A stretch of 64,000 nucleotides of DNA from Bryum argenteum (GCA_037043015.1 CM073322.1:660101-724100), one strand, 5' to 3'. Shown: positions 12,301-22,966, counted from the first letter of the stretch. The notes: generated from the letters alone by a model not told the origin. Numbers and translations: made by a program.

Positions 12301-13466
12301 AATGTAGGCCCTATACGCTAATAGGGGGGACGTTATACAAACAAGGCCATGATGGCATTTTGCGTCGCTGCATTTATCAAAGCGAGGTACCCGCTATTTT
12401 GGAAGGGTGTCACTCTGATCCATGTGGGGGCCACTTCGCGGGAGAAGCTACAGCACGAAAAGCTCTTTTAGCAGGTTATTGGTGGCCGTCATTATTTAAG
12501 GATGCACACGCATATGCAAGGCGTTGTGACCCTTGTCAACGTGTGGGTAAACCAACCCCTTCAACAACTATGCCATTAAAACCAATGTTAGCTCTAGCCC
12601 CGTTTGAGAAATGGGGGATCGATTTTGTTGGACCGATAGCACCACCTACACGGCAAGGCCGTAAACGTTACATACTAGTAGCAACAGATTACGCTACTAA
12701 GTGGGCAGAAGCAATACCAACTAGGCACGATGATGCCCAAACAGTAGCCCGTTTTCTTCATGAGAATATAATTTCACGTTTTGGTTGCCCTCAAGAACTT
12801 ATTAGTGATAGGGGCACACATTTTCTAAATGAAACTATTCGTGAACTCACTGAAAAATTTCTCATCAAGCACCGCAAAACAACCCCTTATCATCCTAGAG
12901 CAAATGGTCAAACAGAAAAGACTAATGGGTTGTTGTGTAAAATTTTAACCAAAACAATAAGTGGAGCAGGGAATGATTGGGATGACAAATTATGGGCTGC
13001 ATTGTGGGCATACCGCACAACCTATAAGAGTACAACGGGATATACCCCCTTCCAATTGGTTTATGGTCAAGAGGCAATTTTGCCTATTGAATTTGAAATA
13101 CCATCTTTACGAGTGGCTATAGAGAATCGACTTGGAGAAACAGAAAGTCAAAACAATAGACTAATAGAGTTGGAAGCCCTAGATGAAAAAAGACAAGAAG
13201 CATATCTAAACACTTTAGCCATTCAAAATAGGAGAAAGTCCTATTATGACAGTAAGCTAGTACCCAAAACATTTAAGGAGGGAGACTTAGTATTATTGTA
13301 CGACAGTCGTTTTTTCAAGTTTCCAGGGAAATTAAAAATCCATTGGTTAGGACCATATAAAATAATCAATGTCAATCCTAATGGGTCGATACAATTGCAA
13401 GATTTTGAAGGTAAATTATTACCCACTAGAATTAATGGTTATCGGCTTAAGCCGTATTTTATGTAA
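9339..13466 (+). CDS. pol: Retrotransposon Pol: protease, reverse transcriptase, RNase H, integrase
   Basis: An intact 1,375-residue polyprotein that copies and integrates the element. A low-complexity N-terminus leads to an aspartic protease-like motif IDGGSSVNLM near residue 224. RT follows (SPIVIVPKKDGRIRICQDFR; catalytic FLDD near 668). RNase H starts YVDASNIAIG with TEREAL and ends NADHLSR. The integrase has an HHCC zinc finger (CGGHFAGEATARKALLAGYW; CDPCQR) and D-D-E core residues in WGIDFVGPI, ISDRGTHF and GQTEKTNG. The C-terminus is a GPY/F module (WLGPYKI). There is no chromodomain. The RT motif is FLDD rather than the usual YLDD/YIDD. The frame differs from gag, so expression needs a mechanism other than simple read-through. 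Confidence 0.95.
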   Translation: MENLINNPGNMGETSSGINHQVGQEKALVGDNQVDVNSNLQGPNIKSVHFNTEPVSVIIPIENKLGLDGIQEPESVFYPNFDQNQEQVERVNLPHLEMGHQNQIIENNVRINGEQLQQMNERDQVGTTIKPIGKRKKNKPKQLGIIEGLEQYDLIQNLNNLKADISIAQLLAIAPWCRSILKSKIVRRRAKQIQVNEVSISPDPGAPMIDIEIDGLIITGVQIDGGSSVNLMNNETMENLNLSGLLPTKLVLRMADQSRVKPLGILSKVKTKISGLVFFIDFIVFKPSTINTSYPILLGRPWLYQARVTDDWGKGILKIRQGDQKVKLGMYTSRYQGETQWELPGTTSQSESMTEDETYTIRVSNTPNIVNNVKTPKRTFREVAPGEYSIEYEADDDSDEVIQTWLEAPVYNITSEWENISSSENERVNTSSDSVPNRAYIEKSQCQNINVGSGEEEKNIQVYAGLSKDELVGWKQFFRTNAKTFAWSYKDLRGVPPEICEHKIELEEGAKPSKQRPHRLNPKYSLMVKEEIEKLINIGFIYPAPYSEWVSPIVIVPKKDGRIRICQDFRKLNAVTKKDHFPLPFTDAILDNVAGHECYSFLDGFSGYNQIQIAKEDQDKTAFVTDLGIFASKVMLFGLCNGAATFQRVATLAFQEYLRDFMEVFLDDFCVFGKKAEHANHLEKCFAKCHQFGISLNASKCQFVVPYGKLLGHIVSKKGISTDPDKVSKIVKLPIPSTVTQVRGFLGHVSYYRRFIFSYAKVATPLNILLKKLVAGAHPIWTLECDEAFKLLKNKLVTAPILVSPNWELPFHVYVDASNIAIGCVLSQKDENKRDHPIYFASRQLIPAERNYTTTEREALGMVYAVQKFRHYLLGYKFTIHVDHDALKYLVNKPQLSGRLARWVLLLQEFQFEVVVRPGISHSNADHLSRLEKPDKSDLEPIDDEIPDAQLFEVDIINTEYAEILNYLKTNEFPNWFQPLQKKALIKKCRPYTLIGGTLYKQGHDGILRRCIYQSEVPAILEGCHSDPCGGHFAGEATARKALLAGYWWPSLFKDAHAYARRCDPCQRVGKPTPSTTMPLKPMLALAPFEKWGIDFVGPIAPPTRQGRKRYILVATDYATKWAEAIPTRHDDAQTVARFLHENIISRFGCPQELISDRGTHFLNETIRELTEKFLIKHRKTTPYHPRANGQTEKTNGLLCKILTKTISGAGNDWDDKLWAALWAYRTTYKSTTGYTPFQLVYGQEAILPIEFEIPSLRVAIENRLGETESQNNRLIELEALDEKRQEAYLNTLAIQNRRKSYYDSKLVPKTFKEGDLVLLYDSRFFKFPGKLKIHWLGPYKIINVNPNGSIQLQDFEGKLLPTRINGYRLKPYFM

Positions 13467-14341
13467 GTGTTGTGGTCACCACTTAAAAGAGAGGGGGTAG
13501 AGGGGAAAGAAAGAAAATAAGAGAGAAAATGAGCGAAAATTGATCAAGTGGAGTAATAATACAAATAGTGAATAATAAATTAGCAATTAGTGTAGAGTAG
13601 TTGTATTATATATTAATTAATAAATAAAATAATATTTTGGTGAGAATAGAGAGAAAAGTAAGGTGGGTTATTGCCGAGTGGTAAAAGAAAATTTAAAAAA
13701 AATCTACTTGAGAAGTAATGAGTAAAAAAGCAACAAGAAGTGGCAAATCAAGTGGAATAAAAACCAACTCGGATAAAAGACACTGCAATCATTATACGAG
13801 CTCAAAGATGTGATTTGGAATGATGAGGAGTACGAATTGGCGGCTGAAGCAGTTGAGTCAGTAACAACCAAGTTGGAAAAAGGCAAGAAGGCCGGTTGAG
13901 GTGATGGAGGAGTGAGAAAAGTGCCAACTCGGGAAAGCGATTTGAAGACGAGTGCTTGAGTCTGCAAGAAGGGAGTGCATCAAATCGTGAGGAAAAGAAG
14001 CAAGAGGGAAAACAGAAGTGTAAGGCGAGTTGAAAAATAGAGAGAGCAAATTGAGAGTAGAAAGCGTAGTACCAATTCGTTTTTCTGAGTGAAGGAGTCC
14101 AGCCGAGCGATTTGGTGAGAGTAGCGAATCGGAGGAAAGTGAACAGAGCAACAAGAGCAGTAGCGTTCAATTAGGGTTTTTGTTCGAGTTGTGTCGAAAA
14201 TCTTAGTGGAGTTAAAGAGCAAATTCCAAGTCCAGGCGAGCAGAGGGGAGCAACACAATTAGGCAAGAAGTGCAGAGGCAAGACGAGCGACTTTGAGAGG
14301 AGCATTGCCGAGTTGTGTGAGGCGTGGTATTGCAGGTACAA
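13467..14341 (+). other. Retroelement untranslated spacer between pol and the third ORF
   Basis: About 875 bp of purine-rich sequence with no credible plus-strand ORF. It repeats short words such as CGAGTTG, CGAATTGG and AATCGGA. GTATTGCAG at 14327-14335 is a plausible splice acceptor just before the third ORF, as expected for subgenomic expression; this is inferred. Confidence 0.5.
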
Positions 14342-17143
14342 ATGGAGCTGATTCACAAATCGGAGGAGCACGAGGGCGAAGGTGTGATGGTGATAGACAG
14401 GGAGCCAGCGGAAAAGAAACCGAGGTTGGGAGAGCAAATCAGCAATCCACTGGTGGTGCCGGAAGTGAAGTGTCGACCGAGTGGACTAAAGCGTAGTTGC
14501 TGGGACGAGTTGGTGAGTAGTGAGCAAGTTAGATGGGGAGAGAATGCCAAGTTGCAGCAATTCATCAAGCAAGTAGGAGTTTTACCAGGAGCAGACCGAG
14601 CATTAGTGGAAGATTTCTTGATTAGCTACCAGGCTGCTGAAAGGAAGAGCATGATAAGGGGAGCTTGGATCGAAATTACAACAGCCAAAATTGCTGAAGC
14701 ATTGCAGTTGCCAAGTTCGGGAGTCTCATATAGCTCTATTCCCGAATTGAAGGAGAACGAACTATTGGACTGCTTTCAAGAAAATGAAGCCCATCAAATC
14801 GGAGGAAGCATGAATTGGAGGAAGAGCGATTTGAAGCCCGAGTACCAGCATTGGGTGAGTTTCATACAGGAGTATTTGTTGTTGGAGTTCAAGTCTGAAA
14901 GCTTCACCAAATCGGAGATAGCGGCCGTGATGGCGATTCGAGCATGCAAAGTTATCAATTGGGCTTTGCCACTAGCGAGGAAGCTGCACAGATCAATTTT
15001 AGAGGCTAAACGGGGTACATCAGACGAGTTGGTGGGAGCACAGTACTTATCCGAGTTGATCAAGAAGAATTGCCCTGCTCAACGACCAGTTTTGCAGCAG
15101 CCAAAGACCGATTCGGAAGCAACACCAAGCACCAGACCTTCAAGCTCGGATTCAGCTCAGACTAAAGAAAATATGGGAGAAAGGCTGGCCCGAATTGCTA
15201 AAGAGATGCAAGATGAGCATTTGACAGCCGAATTGGAGGAAGTGAAGAGGCAGAACGCTCAGTTGCAAGCCAAATTGGATGAAGCCAATGCAGTTATGGA
15301 GGAGGACTTGGGCGTACGATACGAATTGGAGATTAGCAATGCAAACTTGACTAAGGATTTAGAGCAGCTCAAGACAACAAATGGGATACTGAAGACCAAC
15401 TTTGATAAGCTGAATGCCGAATTGAAGGAGACCAGATCCAAATGGGGGGCCGAAAGACGAGTAGGTGAGGAGCAGAAGAGACGAATTACCGAATTGACAA
15501 AGGAGGTCGAACAACTTCGGTTGTGGGGCAGACTTGAAGCACCACAGGTGGATGGAGAGAAGGAAAGCAGCCCCAAGCCGGAGGAGCCAACGACAGAATT
15601 ACAATTGGCTGTGCATTCGGAGACCGACAAAAGCAAGGGCGTTGATTTAGCCAAGTTGGAGGAGTTGTGGAAGTATTTGCCACCAGCCACGGGTTTGGAG
15701 CAGGCCTACTTGTGGGACAGACAAATCTTCTTCACGCAAACAGGAGTTACACTACGGGAGTTTTTGTCAAGGCAGGAGTTTTCTAAACTCTGGGAGAAGG
15801 CTGCAGCGCTAAGAGCTCTTAATCTGTTGACCGAAATCGTGGGTAGAGGCGATTTGGTGGTGGTACAACCGGCAACAGCATATATCCTAATTGGTGATTA
15901 CGGGGCACGTTCATTACTTTATTATGCCAAATTGGAGGAAGAACTGGCCACTAGGAGAACCACAGCGGCGGCGCTTGCAGCACGACTACGCGAGTTGGTA
16001 GGCAGACAGTTGACAGAGGGAGTGGTGGAGGCATTCACGACTTGGAGTAAACCAAGCAATCCGGCCAAGAAGCTAATAGAGATATGGAAGAACAACTTGC
16101 AAACGCTGAAAGGACTATTTGGAGCACAACAATGGATGCACAAGTTGCTCAAGAACAATCAGTCACGAATTGTGAGGAATCAAGTGGTCGATGTCCATCC
16201 AGCAGCCTACTTGTGGCACTATCAGCGAACAGTTGGACGATTAGGAGACAAGTTGGGAGCAAGCCAGGTGGTATGTATGCCAACATTGAATGTGCAAGCC
16301 GAATTGCAACTTACAAGACCTCAACTGGGCGACACGCTAACGAGTTTGGAGGGAGATTTCACGAATTGGGAGCAATGGACGCTACCACCAGCACGTTCAA
16401 GCCCTGTTGCTGACGAAAGGTACCTGGGAAATTGGTCCAATTTGTTCACTAACATGTCAAATGTACCATTTCCGAGTTGGGAGGCCATCAATTGGATTGC
16501 GAAGGACCATGCCGAGGACACAAGGGCACCACAGCGCGACTTAGCTTTGACTGATCGACTCGATGGCCACAGAAGAACGGAGCAGCCCCCTATTTTGGTA
16601 TCATCAAACTTGAATTTTTGTAACTGCCCAAGACGATATCGTTGGAGAACAGATGCCGAGTTGGACACAGTTTGGTACAATTGGCCAAAGATTCCAGGGA
16701 AGTACAACACGGTAGCAAATTGTGTGGAGGCTTATACTCGCTTTTCAGTGCTACATCGGAAGCACAAGGATCCAGTTTGTTTTCGAGCGGCTATCTTTGC
16801 AGCAGTATTGGCCGAGTGGTGTCAAGAATTCAAGATAAAGATTGACTACCGAGTGGGAGCGGCTTTCAGCGCCGATATAGCGATCTTCATTAAGATCCAG
16901 TACCACTCGGCGAAGCGTATACGAATGTTGGAGTTGATGGCGATGATGCAATTCCTATCTGGAGCGCACAACGTGATAATTGGAGATGCATCGATCGTAT
17001 TTGGAACGAGGAGAGGGCCAGTGCAGACATTTCAGAGGAACCAGAACGAGTTGGAGGCCCAAGTAGCAGCTCGAGGAAGCCAGTTGGAGACCGAGGAGAA
17101 CCAGCAAGCAAAGGCGATTGTCGTAGCAACGAAGAACAAGTAG
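14342..17143 (+). CDS. Third ORF of the retroelement, env-position protein of unknown function
   Basis: An intact 933-residue ORF in the env position. A GTG at 14324 extends the open frame, but the first ATG is 14342 (MELIHKSEE). Residues about 60-250 (WGENAKLQQFIKQVG; GAWIEITTAKIAEALQLP; YQHWVSFIQEYLLLEF) resemble the N-terminal helical region of plant 'putative transposon protein' ORFs linked to Athila-type elements. Residues about 290-400 form a strong coiled coil, and another charged block ends the protein. I see no signal peptide or membrane segment, so I would not call it an envelope. The codon pair for Glu-Leu is strikingly frequent. The role is unknown. Confidence 0.8.
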   Translation: MELIHKSEEHEGEGVMVIDREPAEKKPRLGEQISNPLVVPEVKCRPSGLKRSCWDELVSSEQVRWGENAKLQQFIKQVGVLPGADRALVEDFLISYQAAERKSMIRGAWIEITTAKIAEALQLPSSGVSYSSIPELKENELLDCFQENEAHQIGGSMNWRKSDLKPEYQHWVSFIQEYLLLEFKSESFTKSEIAAVMAIRACKVINWALPLARKLHRSILEAKRGTSDELVGAQYLSELIKKNCPAQRPVLQQPKTDSEATPSTRPSSSDSAQTKENMGERLARIAKEMQDEHLTAELEEVKRQNAQLQAKLDEANAVMEEDLGVRYELEISNANLTKDLEQLKTTNGILKTNFDKLNAELKETRSKWGAERRVGEEQKRRITELTKEVEQLRLWGRLEAPQVDGEKESSPKPEEPTTELQLAVHSETDKSKGVDLAKLEELWKYLPPATGLEQAYLWDRQIFFTQTGVTLREFLSRQEFSKLWEKAAALRALNLLTEIVGRGDLVVVQPATAYILIGDYGARSLLYYAKLEEELATRRTTAAALAARLRELVGRQLTEGVVEAFTTWSKPSNPAKKLIEIWKNNLQTLKGLFGAQQWMHKLLKNNQSRIVRNQVVDVHPAAYLWHYQRTVGRLGDKLGASQVVCMPTLNVQAELQLTRPQLGDTLTSLEGDFTNWEQWTLPPARSSPVADERYLGNWSNLFTNMSNVPFPSWEAINWIAKDHAEDTRAPQRDLALTDRLDGHRRTEQPPILVSSNLNFCNCPRRYRWRTDAELDTVWYNWPKIPGKYNTVANCVEAYTRFSVLHRKHKDPVCFRAAIFAAVLAEWCQEFKIKIDYRVGAAFSADIAIFIKIQYHSAKRIRMLELMAMMQFLSGAHNVIIGDASIVFGTRRGPVQTFQRNQNELEAQVAARGSQLETEENQQAKAIVVATKNK

Positions 17144-17192
17144 TTTGTGTGTGTAGTGTTTGCAGGGACGCAAACATTTGGTTGTGGGGCTA

Positions 17193-18634
17193 TGTAGACC
17201 AGTTGGACTTATGCGATTCTCTCATTAAACATTCCAATTAGTAAAGTTGCAATTTCGGATCAAACTAGTGAAATCACTGTAGAAACAAATAGTTAAAGTT
17301 GATATTTTGGTTGCCGAAGCGGATGTAAGAGGAAAAAGATGAAATAATCAAAATAGGATGAAAAGAGAGATACAAATAGGTAGAAAACGAACAGGCAAAT
17401 AACCGAATGGGGAGAGAAGTCAAAAGGGAGAAGAAAGAAGAAAACAGGGCCCATTTGTTGAGTGTCGAATGTGGTCCCAGCCTTGATCGAGTCGGCTGTG
17501 TTTTGAATGTTGAGTATGAATGAATAGGAATTGCCTAATCGTGTGTGTGAAATTATGTGTGAGATTATGTATGTGTATGAATTAGTGAAAAAATTGTGTG
17601 TTTGAATCTGAGACTAAGTTGAATAATATGTGAGAAATATGGTGTGATCGTGATGGAGTATGCATGTGTGAATTGTCAAATCTGAATTGCCTGTGGAAAA
17701 CCGAGTTGTATGAAATTTTACTGAGTATGAACAAATTGGAAGAACAGGATAATTTTGAGTTGTTGGGAGAGAAACGAATTGGAATAAGTAGTGATTGAAA
17801 AGGATTACCTTGTGTATGATTGAGGGAATTAAGTACGAATTGCAAGATCTGATTGAGTAATAAAATTCTGAATAGTATGAGTGTTAACGAATAAAATACC
17901 GAGTTGATTTGTGAGAAGCTAATTTGTTAATGTCATTGTAGTATGATTGAAAGTAGAAGTGAAGTGTACGAGTGGTGTTGGAAACATGAGAGCAAATTGT
18001 AAGTTATGAGAAAAGTCTGAGTAAAGTGTACTGAATTGCAAGAATAAATTTCTGAGTAGTAGAAAGAGTTTGTAACAGAGATAAATCAAATCGGAAGAAG
18101 AAACAATTATCCAGGGAAGACAAAGAGAAGTAAAGACCGAATTGGCAGAAGAGACCAGAGTTAAACGAATCGGATTATAATGCTGACAAGGGCCTGATAT
18201 CAAATTGAAGCCGAGTTGATGAAGAATGTAAAGTAGCTGATTGTGACACAATCAATTCTGGAGTAAAACAGCCGAGTGGGAGTAGAGAACCGTTTATCTT
18301 GTGAACCAAGTAGAAGAAAAAATCAAATTCACGAATCAGGAAAGATCATCCCAGTTGGAATTCTTTATAAAAATATTATCAAGTCGGGAATAGTAAGAGT
18401 GGAGAGAAAATTGAATAAATGAGAGAAAGTAATTGAGGAAATAAAATAAAAGTAAAAATGAATTATCAAATGGGTAATAAATTACTGTCATAACTTCCTA
18501 GCTTGTAAAAAGTGATAACCAATTAAAACTAAATCACAATTAGGACTTATAAAGCCTTATGTAACCTCCTTGGATCGAATCAAAAATACTAGGATAATTA
18601 TAACAATTCGCAAGAATATCTAAATATCTCCACA
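17193..18634 (+). repeat. 3' LTR, 1,442 bp
   Basis: Starts TGTAGACCAG and ends ATATCTCCACA, followed by the TSD GTGAG. A G-rich stretch (GGTTGTGGGGCTA) just upstream is the likely polypurine tract, though it is a poor one. Confidence 0.95.
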
Positions 18635-18639
18635 GTGAG

Positions 18640-18729
18640 CCCTAAAACCCTAAGACACTAAGACCCTAAACCTTAAACTCTAAATCCTAGACCCTAGACA
18701 GTAGACCCTAGACCCTAAACCCTAGACCG
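18640..18729. repeat. Decayed telomere-like repeat past the retroelement
   Basis: Irregular CCCTAAA/CCCTAGA units that continue the array at 5226-5357 on the other side of the retroelement. The original tract was therefore split by the insertion. Confidence 0.75.
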
Positions 18730-19680
18730 ATGTCTCATAGAATGTATTGGATGGAAGTCGATATGATGAAACCTAATGGTTATCATGTTTAGGGCAGCCG
18801 ATATGATGAGACCATGACATGTATAAGAAACACACATGTAAGAAGCGAGATTAATTGCAAATGCAGCGGGTGCCAAAAGCATATCGAACAGAGTGTGGCA
18901 AAAAACAATTGATGAATGTAATCATACGAAATTAGTATAGAGTAAAAACGTACAAGTTTTAGAAATTCCATATGACCAAAGATACTAGCATGCTAAGTGA
19001 GTGGCGTATCGGCTGGCAGCCGATAAGAACCGAATACACAGCCGGCTATTCCAACAACTGATATTTGTCATGGTAGCTAGTAACTGATCTAAAAGAATGC
19101 CTGTGTAGAGTACGTCGGCCGGCGGCCGATAACTGCTGCCACGCAACAGTGATCCTTATCTGTATCTCCTTGTTGCGCGGTTTTAATCTCTGTCGCGCAG
19201 TAATGTCGCGGAAGCTCACGATCATTACATGGGAATGAGTATATGAGGGCGAGCCTCCAGCATCATAAGACTATCGCTGTACTGAGACCGCGGAACAGGA
19301 ACCATCCAGAGATGTACACTGAAAACTTGTCGGCCGGCAGCCGATACCCGGCGAAAGCACCTGAAAGGCCAGATCACCATTGACTTGAAGCAGTGAATTA
19401 TGACAAGCATCTCCATGCAGCACTACGAAGACATGTCGGCTGGCAGCCGATACCGGGCGAGGGCATCTTCACGTCATGATCACCATTGGCATGACGAAGT
19501 ACAAATCACCAGCATCTCATACAGCACTACAAAGACATGTCGGTCGGCAGCCGATACCGGGCGAAAGCATCTTCACGTCAGAATCACTATTGGCATGTCG
19601 AAGTACAAATCACAAGAATCTCCATGCAGCACTACGAAAATATGTCGGCCGGCAGCCGATATAACCAGGTACAGTGCAGA
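18730..19680. repeat. Palindrome-bearing intergenic DNA with a 105-bp tandem repeat
   Basis: Holds the 19-bp palindrome at about 19007, 19112, 19328, 19432, 19537 and 19641. The last four are spaced 104-105 bp and lead a tandem repeat whose unit also contains CACGTCA, GGCATGACGAAGTACAAATC and a CAGCACTAC block. This is the 3' flank of the minus-strand DUF7869-like gene. Confidence 0.8.
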
Positions 19681-22600
19681 TCAGTTCTCGGCATCATCCT
19701 CGTACACCATAACAGCACCTGCGGCTTCAAGGTTTGCAAGTGCAGCAGCGGCGGATGCATCAGGAATGACGTGAGTAGCAGGTGGCCCATTCCTGGCATG
19801 GGAGGGCATTCGATGTGAAAATAAAACGATGCTGACGTTGACAACTTGGGGGAGACAGGGCTCCCTGTGCCAACGGCGCGACCAGCACTCCCTCGCAACC
19901 AAGGACTTGGCCTCCTTCTTTGATCGCATTGGAGTCCACCATTCCACCTTAAAGTTCCCGTAGTTAACTCCCGGCGAAAGCTCGACACATTCTAGAACAC
20001 GACCAAGCCACACAGGAAGGTAATGGTTATCGCAAGGACGACAGAGAACAAAGTCACCAAGGAGAACGTCCCTGAACGGATTAAAATTCATCCGTGGTCT
20101 GCCCTTTGTTGGACCACAGTATGGGTAAGGGTCGGGATCATCCTCAGGTGTAACATCTTGCGAAGATGACAGAGGAGAACCAGATTGAGATTCTAGACGA
20201 GCATGATCACGGGACCAGTCAGAAAGCGGCCAGAACCCCTCGACGAGGGACGCGGACGCAAGCGGAAGTGGTGAGTTGATCTCCGCGTTGATTCGCTCCC
20301 AGTATCCAACGGATCCAGCCATCTCCTCACAGTATCTTCTATTTCGAGCCATGCCCATCTTCCAAAACTCGATGAACTTCGCAATACCGTTTCTGATGAA
20401 ACCCTGCTTCTCCTTGCACTCTGAAGCGCGAGCTTGCTCCTTCTCTGAATTCAGCTTTCGAGGATTAACGTCCGTAACCCCCCATAAAGGCCTGAATGGT
20501 ACAGGACGTGGATCACCAGAAGGAACCCGTGGTCTGCCATGTGAGTTCTGAGTCCACATCCTAATAGGAGGACCCGGAGGGAGCCAAGACGAATCAGTAG
20601 ATTGCTTCTTGTACCTCATGACCGGCCAACCACGATCCGGTCCCTCCTCCTCAACAAAGAACTTGAAGAGATGCATATCACCGAGTCCAACAATCTTGTT
20701 GACACCATCGTGATGGTAGTCCTTGACATAAGATTTGAAATCTGCCACCTCCTGGACAAATTCAGGAATAAAAGCGACGGTCTTCTGGGAGTCCATAAAA
20801 GCCTTCATGAGATCTGCAACCACGTAGGTGTTCTTCCTCTTGATATGCTTGGACAAGTAGCTGAAATGAGCATCAATGTCCTCGTGAGTATGTCCAACTA
20901 TTAGGAATCCAACAGTGACTTCCTTGAATATGCGCCTCGCAGTAAGCAAGGAACAGAAGGCCATCACGAATCTGTTCTTGTTGTCTTTGGCAGAGTTATC
21001 AAGCTGTAAGAAAAGCTTCCTAGGAAGAGGAACCGCAGGGCGACCAGGGAGTGGTGGGTCCATGGCGACCCCGGTGGAGGGTGGAATCGAAGAGAAACAT
21101 CTCGATTTGCCATGGAGCAGCGCCTCGAAGAAGCTATTCTGTGGGGGTGTCGGAAAGAGCACCTTCGAGTCGCGAACAGGCAGTCGCTCGAGGGCGCGGA
21201 GGACCCAACAAAGCGAGGATATAGTAAAATTAGAATCACCTGGCCAGAGAGCAGTAGAATAGTGCGCATAGGCACCGTCACCGTGGCCGTGAGTTAGCAT
21301 CCCCGTGACCGAAATGGGTATCTGACCAAGGCCTGCGGTAGCCTTCGTGATCCTCTGCATCCTCGGAATGGCGGTCTTCGTCGTGTCCATCTTGTCGTGA
21401 TGGATTCTGAACAGACTGCGTACTCCAACCTGCGTAGATATTCCGGCAAGCACGTTGATAATTAAGATGACGCTCCCTGTCGTCGACAAGTGATTGCCAC
21501 TCATCGCAACCTCTTGGATATTTGGCTATGCATTCAACAAGAAAGTTACACTCGGTGCACTTGGAGAAGCTAGTCCAACGGCCTTGACGTCCACATTCTT
21601 AAAGTGAGACTTCCGGAGCTGACTAATCGTGGACTGAGAGACAGGCGCCATGTTACACTTCAGATTAACCTACAGATCATGATGCGAAACTGCAGTTAGA
21701 ACAGGGGGAAGGATAACATATCGGCCGGCAGCCGATAGGCAAAGAGGATGACAAGTTCGAGAACGCATGTAGTACTGAATACTGATTGTATCGGCCGGCG
21801 GCCGATACACAGAATGCACACACATACACAGAATGCATAATGCACACACATTGTCGACTCCAGGAACGAAATTCGGGAAATGACGAAGAAACAGGGAGAA
21901 GGAAAGTGAGAATGTTGTAGCTTACATCGTTGACTTGGCCGCGCATGTGGTCCCAGCTCATCGTGGAAGGGACAACTTTGAGGTTATCGACACGCTTGTT
22001 CCCGACGAGTCTGAACTCATTCGGCATCTGGTCAGCGTTCTCGTCAATGATCTTCTTCAATGTCGCACGAGCTTGAATGGTTCGCGGCCGCGGTCGAAGC
22101 GTTCCTGCATTACCATGAGAACCGCTAACGGACCCTGAGATAGCGGCTGCTTTGTAGACGTGGTAAGCAGACCGGGAGACACCGTGAATGATGTACCAGG
22201 CATTCTCGCAGACATCCACGCATTCGAGAGTAATGAACCTCCTGCCACCGGGGGTGCGAACATTAAGCTGCTTCTGGACTGCATAAGCGATCTCCCTTCT
22301 GGCTTCAAAAGAGCAAGCATAGAATTTGCGTCGGAGGGTTCTCGTGGACTCCCACGGGAACGTTTGACAGCATCTATCCTTGCAGCATTTCTGAGAACTA
22401 ACCTTTCGAACCTCGTCGTCGGAGGTTTTAAGTTTGGATTTGGACCCCGCCTTCAGATCCTTGGATAGGATCTTTCGACGTACAGACCTGTAAGGGTTTC
22501 GAGGGACGCCTTGGAGACCAGGGCAGTCAGGGGTCTCCTTCTGACCAGCAGCTGAGCAGGAAATAACAATATCAGAGAGAAGTCGGCCGCAGTCAAGCCT

Positions 22601-22966
22601 CGTCCGCAATAAGGGCCAACGCAGTATAGTCATTTGTAGGGCAGCGTCGTCCGACAAAAACATGACACCAACATCAGTATCTCCAAGAACATTCTCATCG
22701 CATGCTTCGTCTGGAAGGTAGACCTGAATCATTGCCCTACCGAAGAAGGATAGATCTTCATTCAACAAGTCACAGCACTTGTTTCTCCAAAGCGGTCGGT
22801 CAAGACAAGGAAGACCCGATTCAAGACCCGCGTCAACATCACTGGCATTAGACGGTGGGGATGTGTACCCAACATCCTCCGACGCTCCACGTCCTTCCGA
22901 TCCAACGCCGGCAAGCAAGAGAGAGCGTCTTTGGGGTGGTACAGTACGTGGTTGACGTCGGGACAT
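19681..22966 (-). pseudogene. DUF7869-like transposase-type protein gene (two frameshifts)
   Basis: Runs from an ATG at 22966 (MSRRQPRTVP) to a stop at 19681. Exon 1 (22966-21926) has an N-terminal Cys-rich module (CCKDRCCQTF; FYACSFEARREIAYAV; VDVCENAWYIIHGVSRSAYHVYKAA), as seen upstream of DUF7869 domains. A GT-AG intron (21925-21670) carries two palindromes. Exon 2 holds CTEC, then IHHDKMDTTK, HGHGDGAY, LWPGDSN, LQLDNSAKDNKNRFV and VGHTHEDIDAHFSYLS, and ends in an SH3-like LPVWLGRVLE region. The conserved Asp residues suggest an RNase-H-like nuclease or transposase fold; that function is inferred. Between about 21580 and 21430 the homologous reading lies in another frame, so two compensating indels break the gene. 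An ORF further upstream (23217) may be its true N-terminus. Confidence 0.7.
21670..21925 (-). other. Intron of the DUF7869-like gene, with two palindromes
   Basis: On the minus strand it starts GTAAGC and ends CTGTAG. It contains palindromes at about 21718 and 21788. Every intron I can place in this compartment contains at least two. Confidence 0.7.

Larger units (their letters stand above)
5363..18634 (+). mobile_element. Full-length Ty3/gypsy LTR retrotransposon (Athila/Tat-type), 13,272 bp
   Basis: Bounded by the 5-bp target duplication GTGAG (5358-5362 and 18635-18639). Order: 5' LTR, PBS, gag, pol (PR-RT-RNaseH-INT), a long third ORF in the env position, 3' LTR. The large size, tRNA-Asp-type PBS, INT downstream of RNaseH, lack of a chromodomain and the extra ORF point to the non-chromovirus plant lineages Athila/Tat. 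The LTRs differ at only about ten sites, so the insertion is young. Pol is intact, but gag has an internal TGA. Confidence 0.93.

Noticed and set aside
14342..17143. Calling the third ORF a viral envelope
   Set aside because: No signal peptide, membrane span or cysteine pattern; it is helical and coiled-coil.
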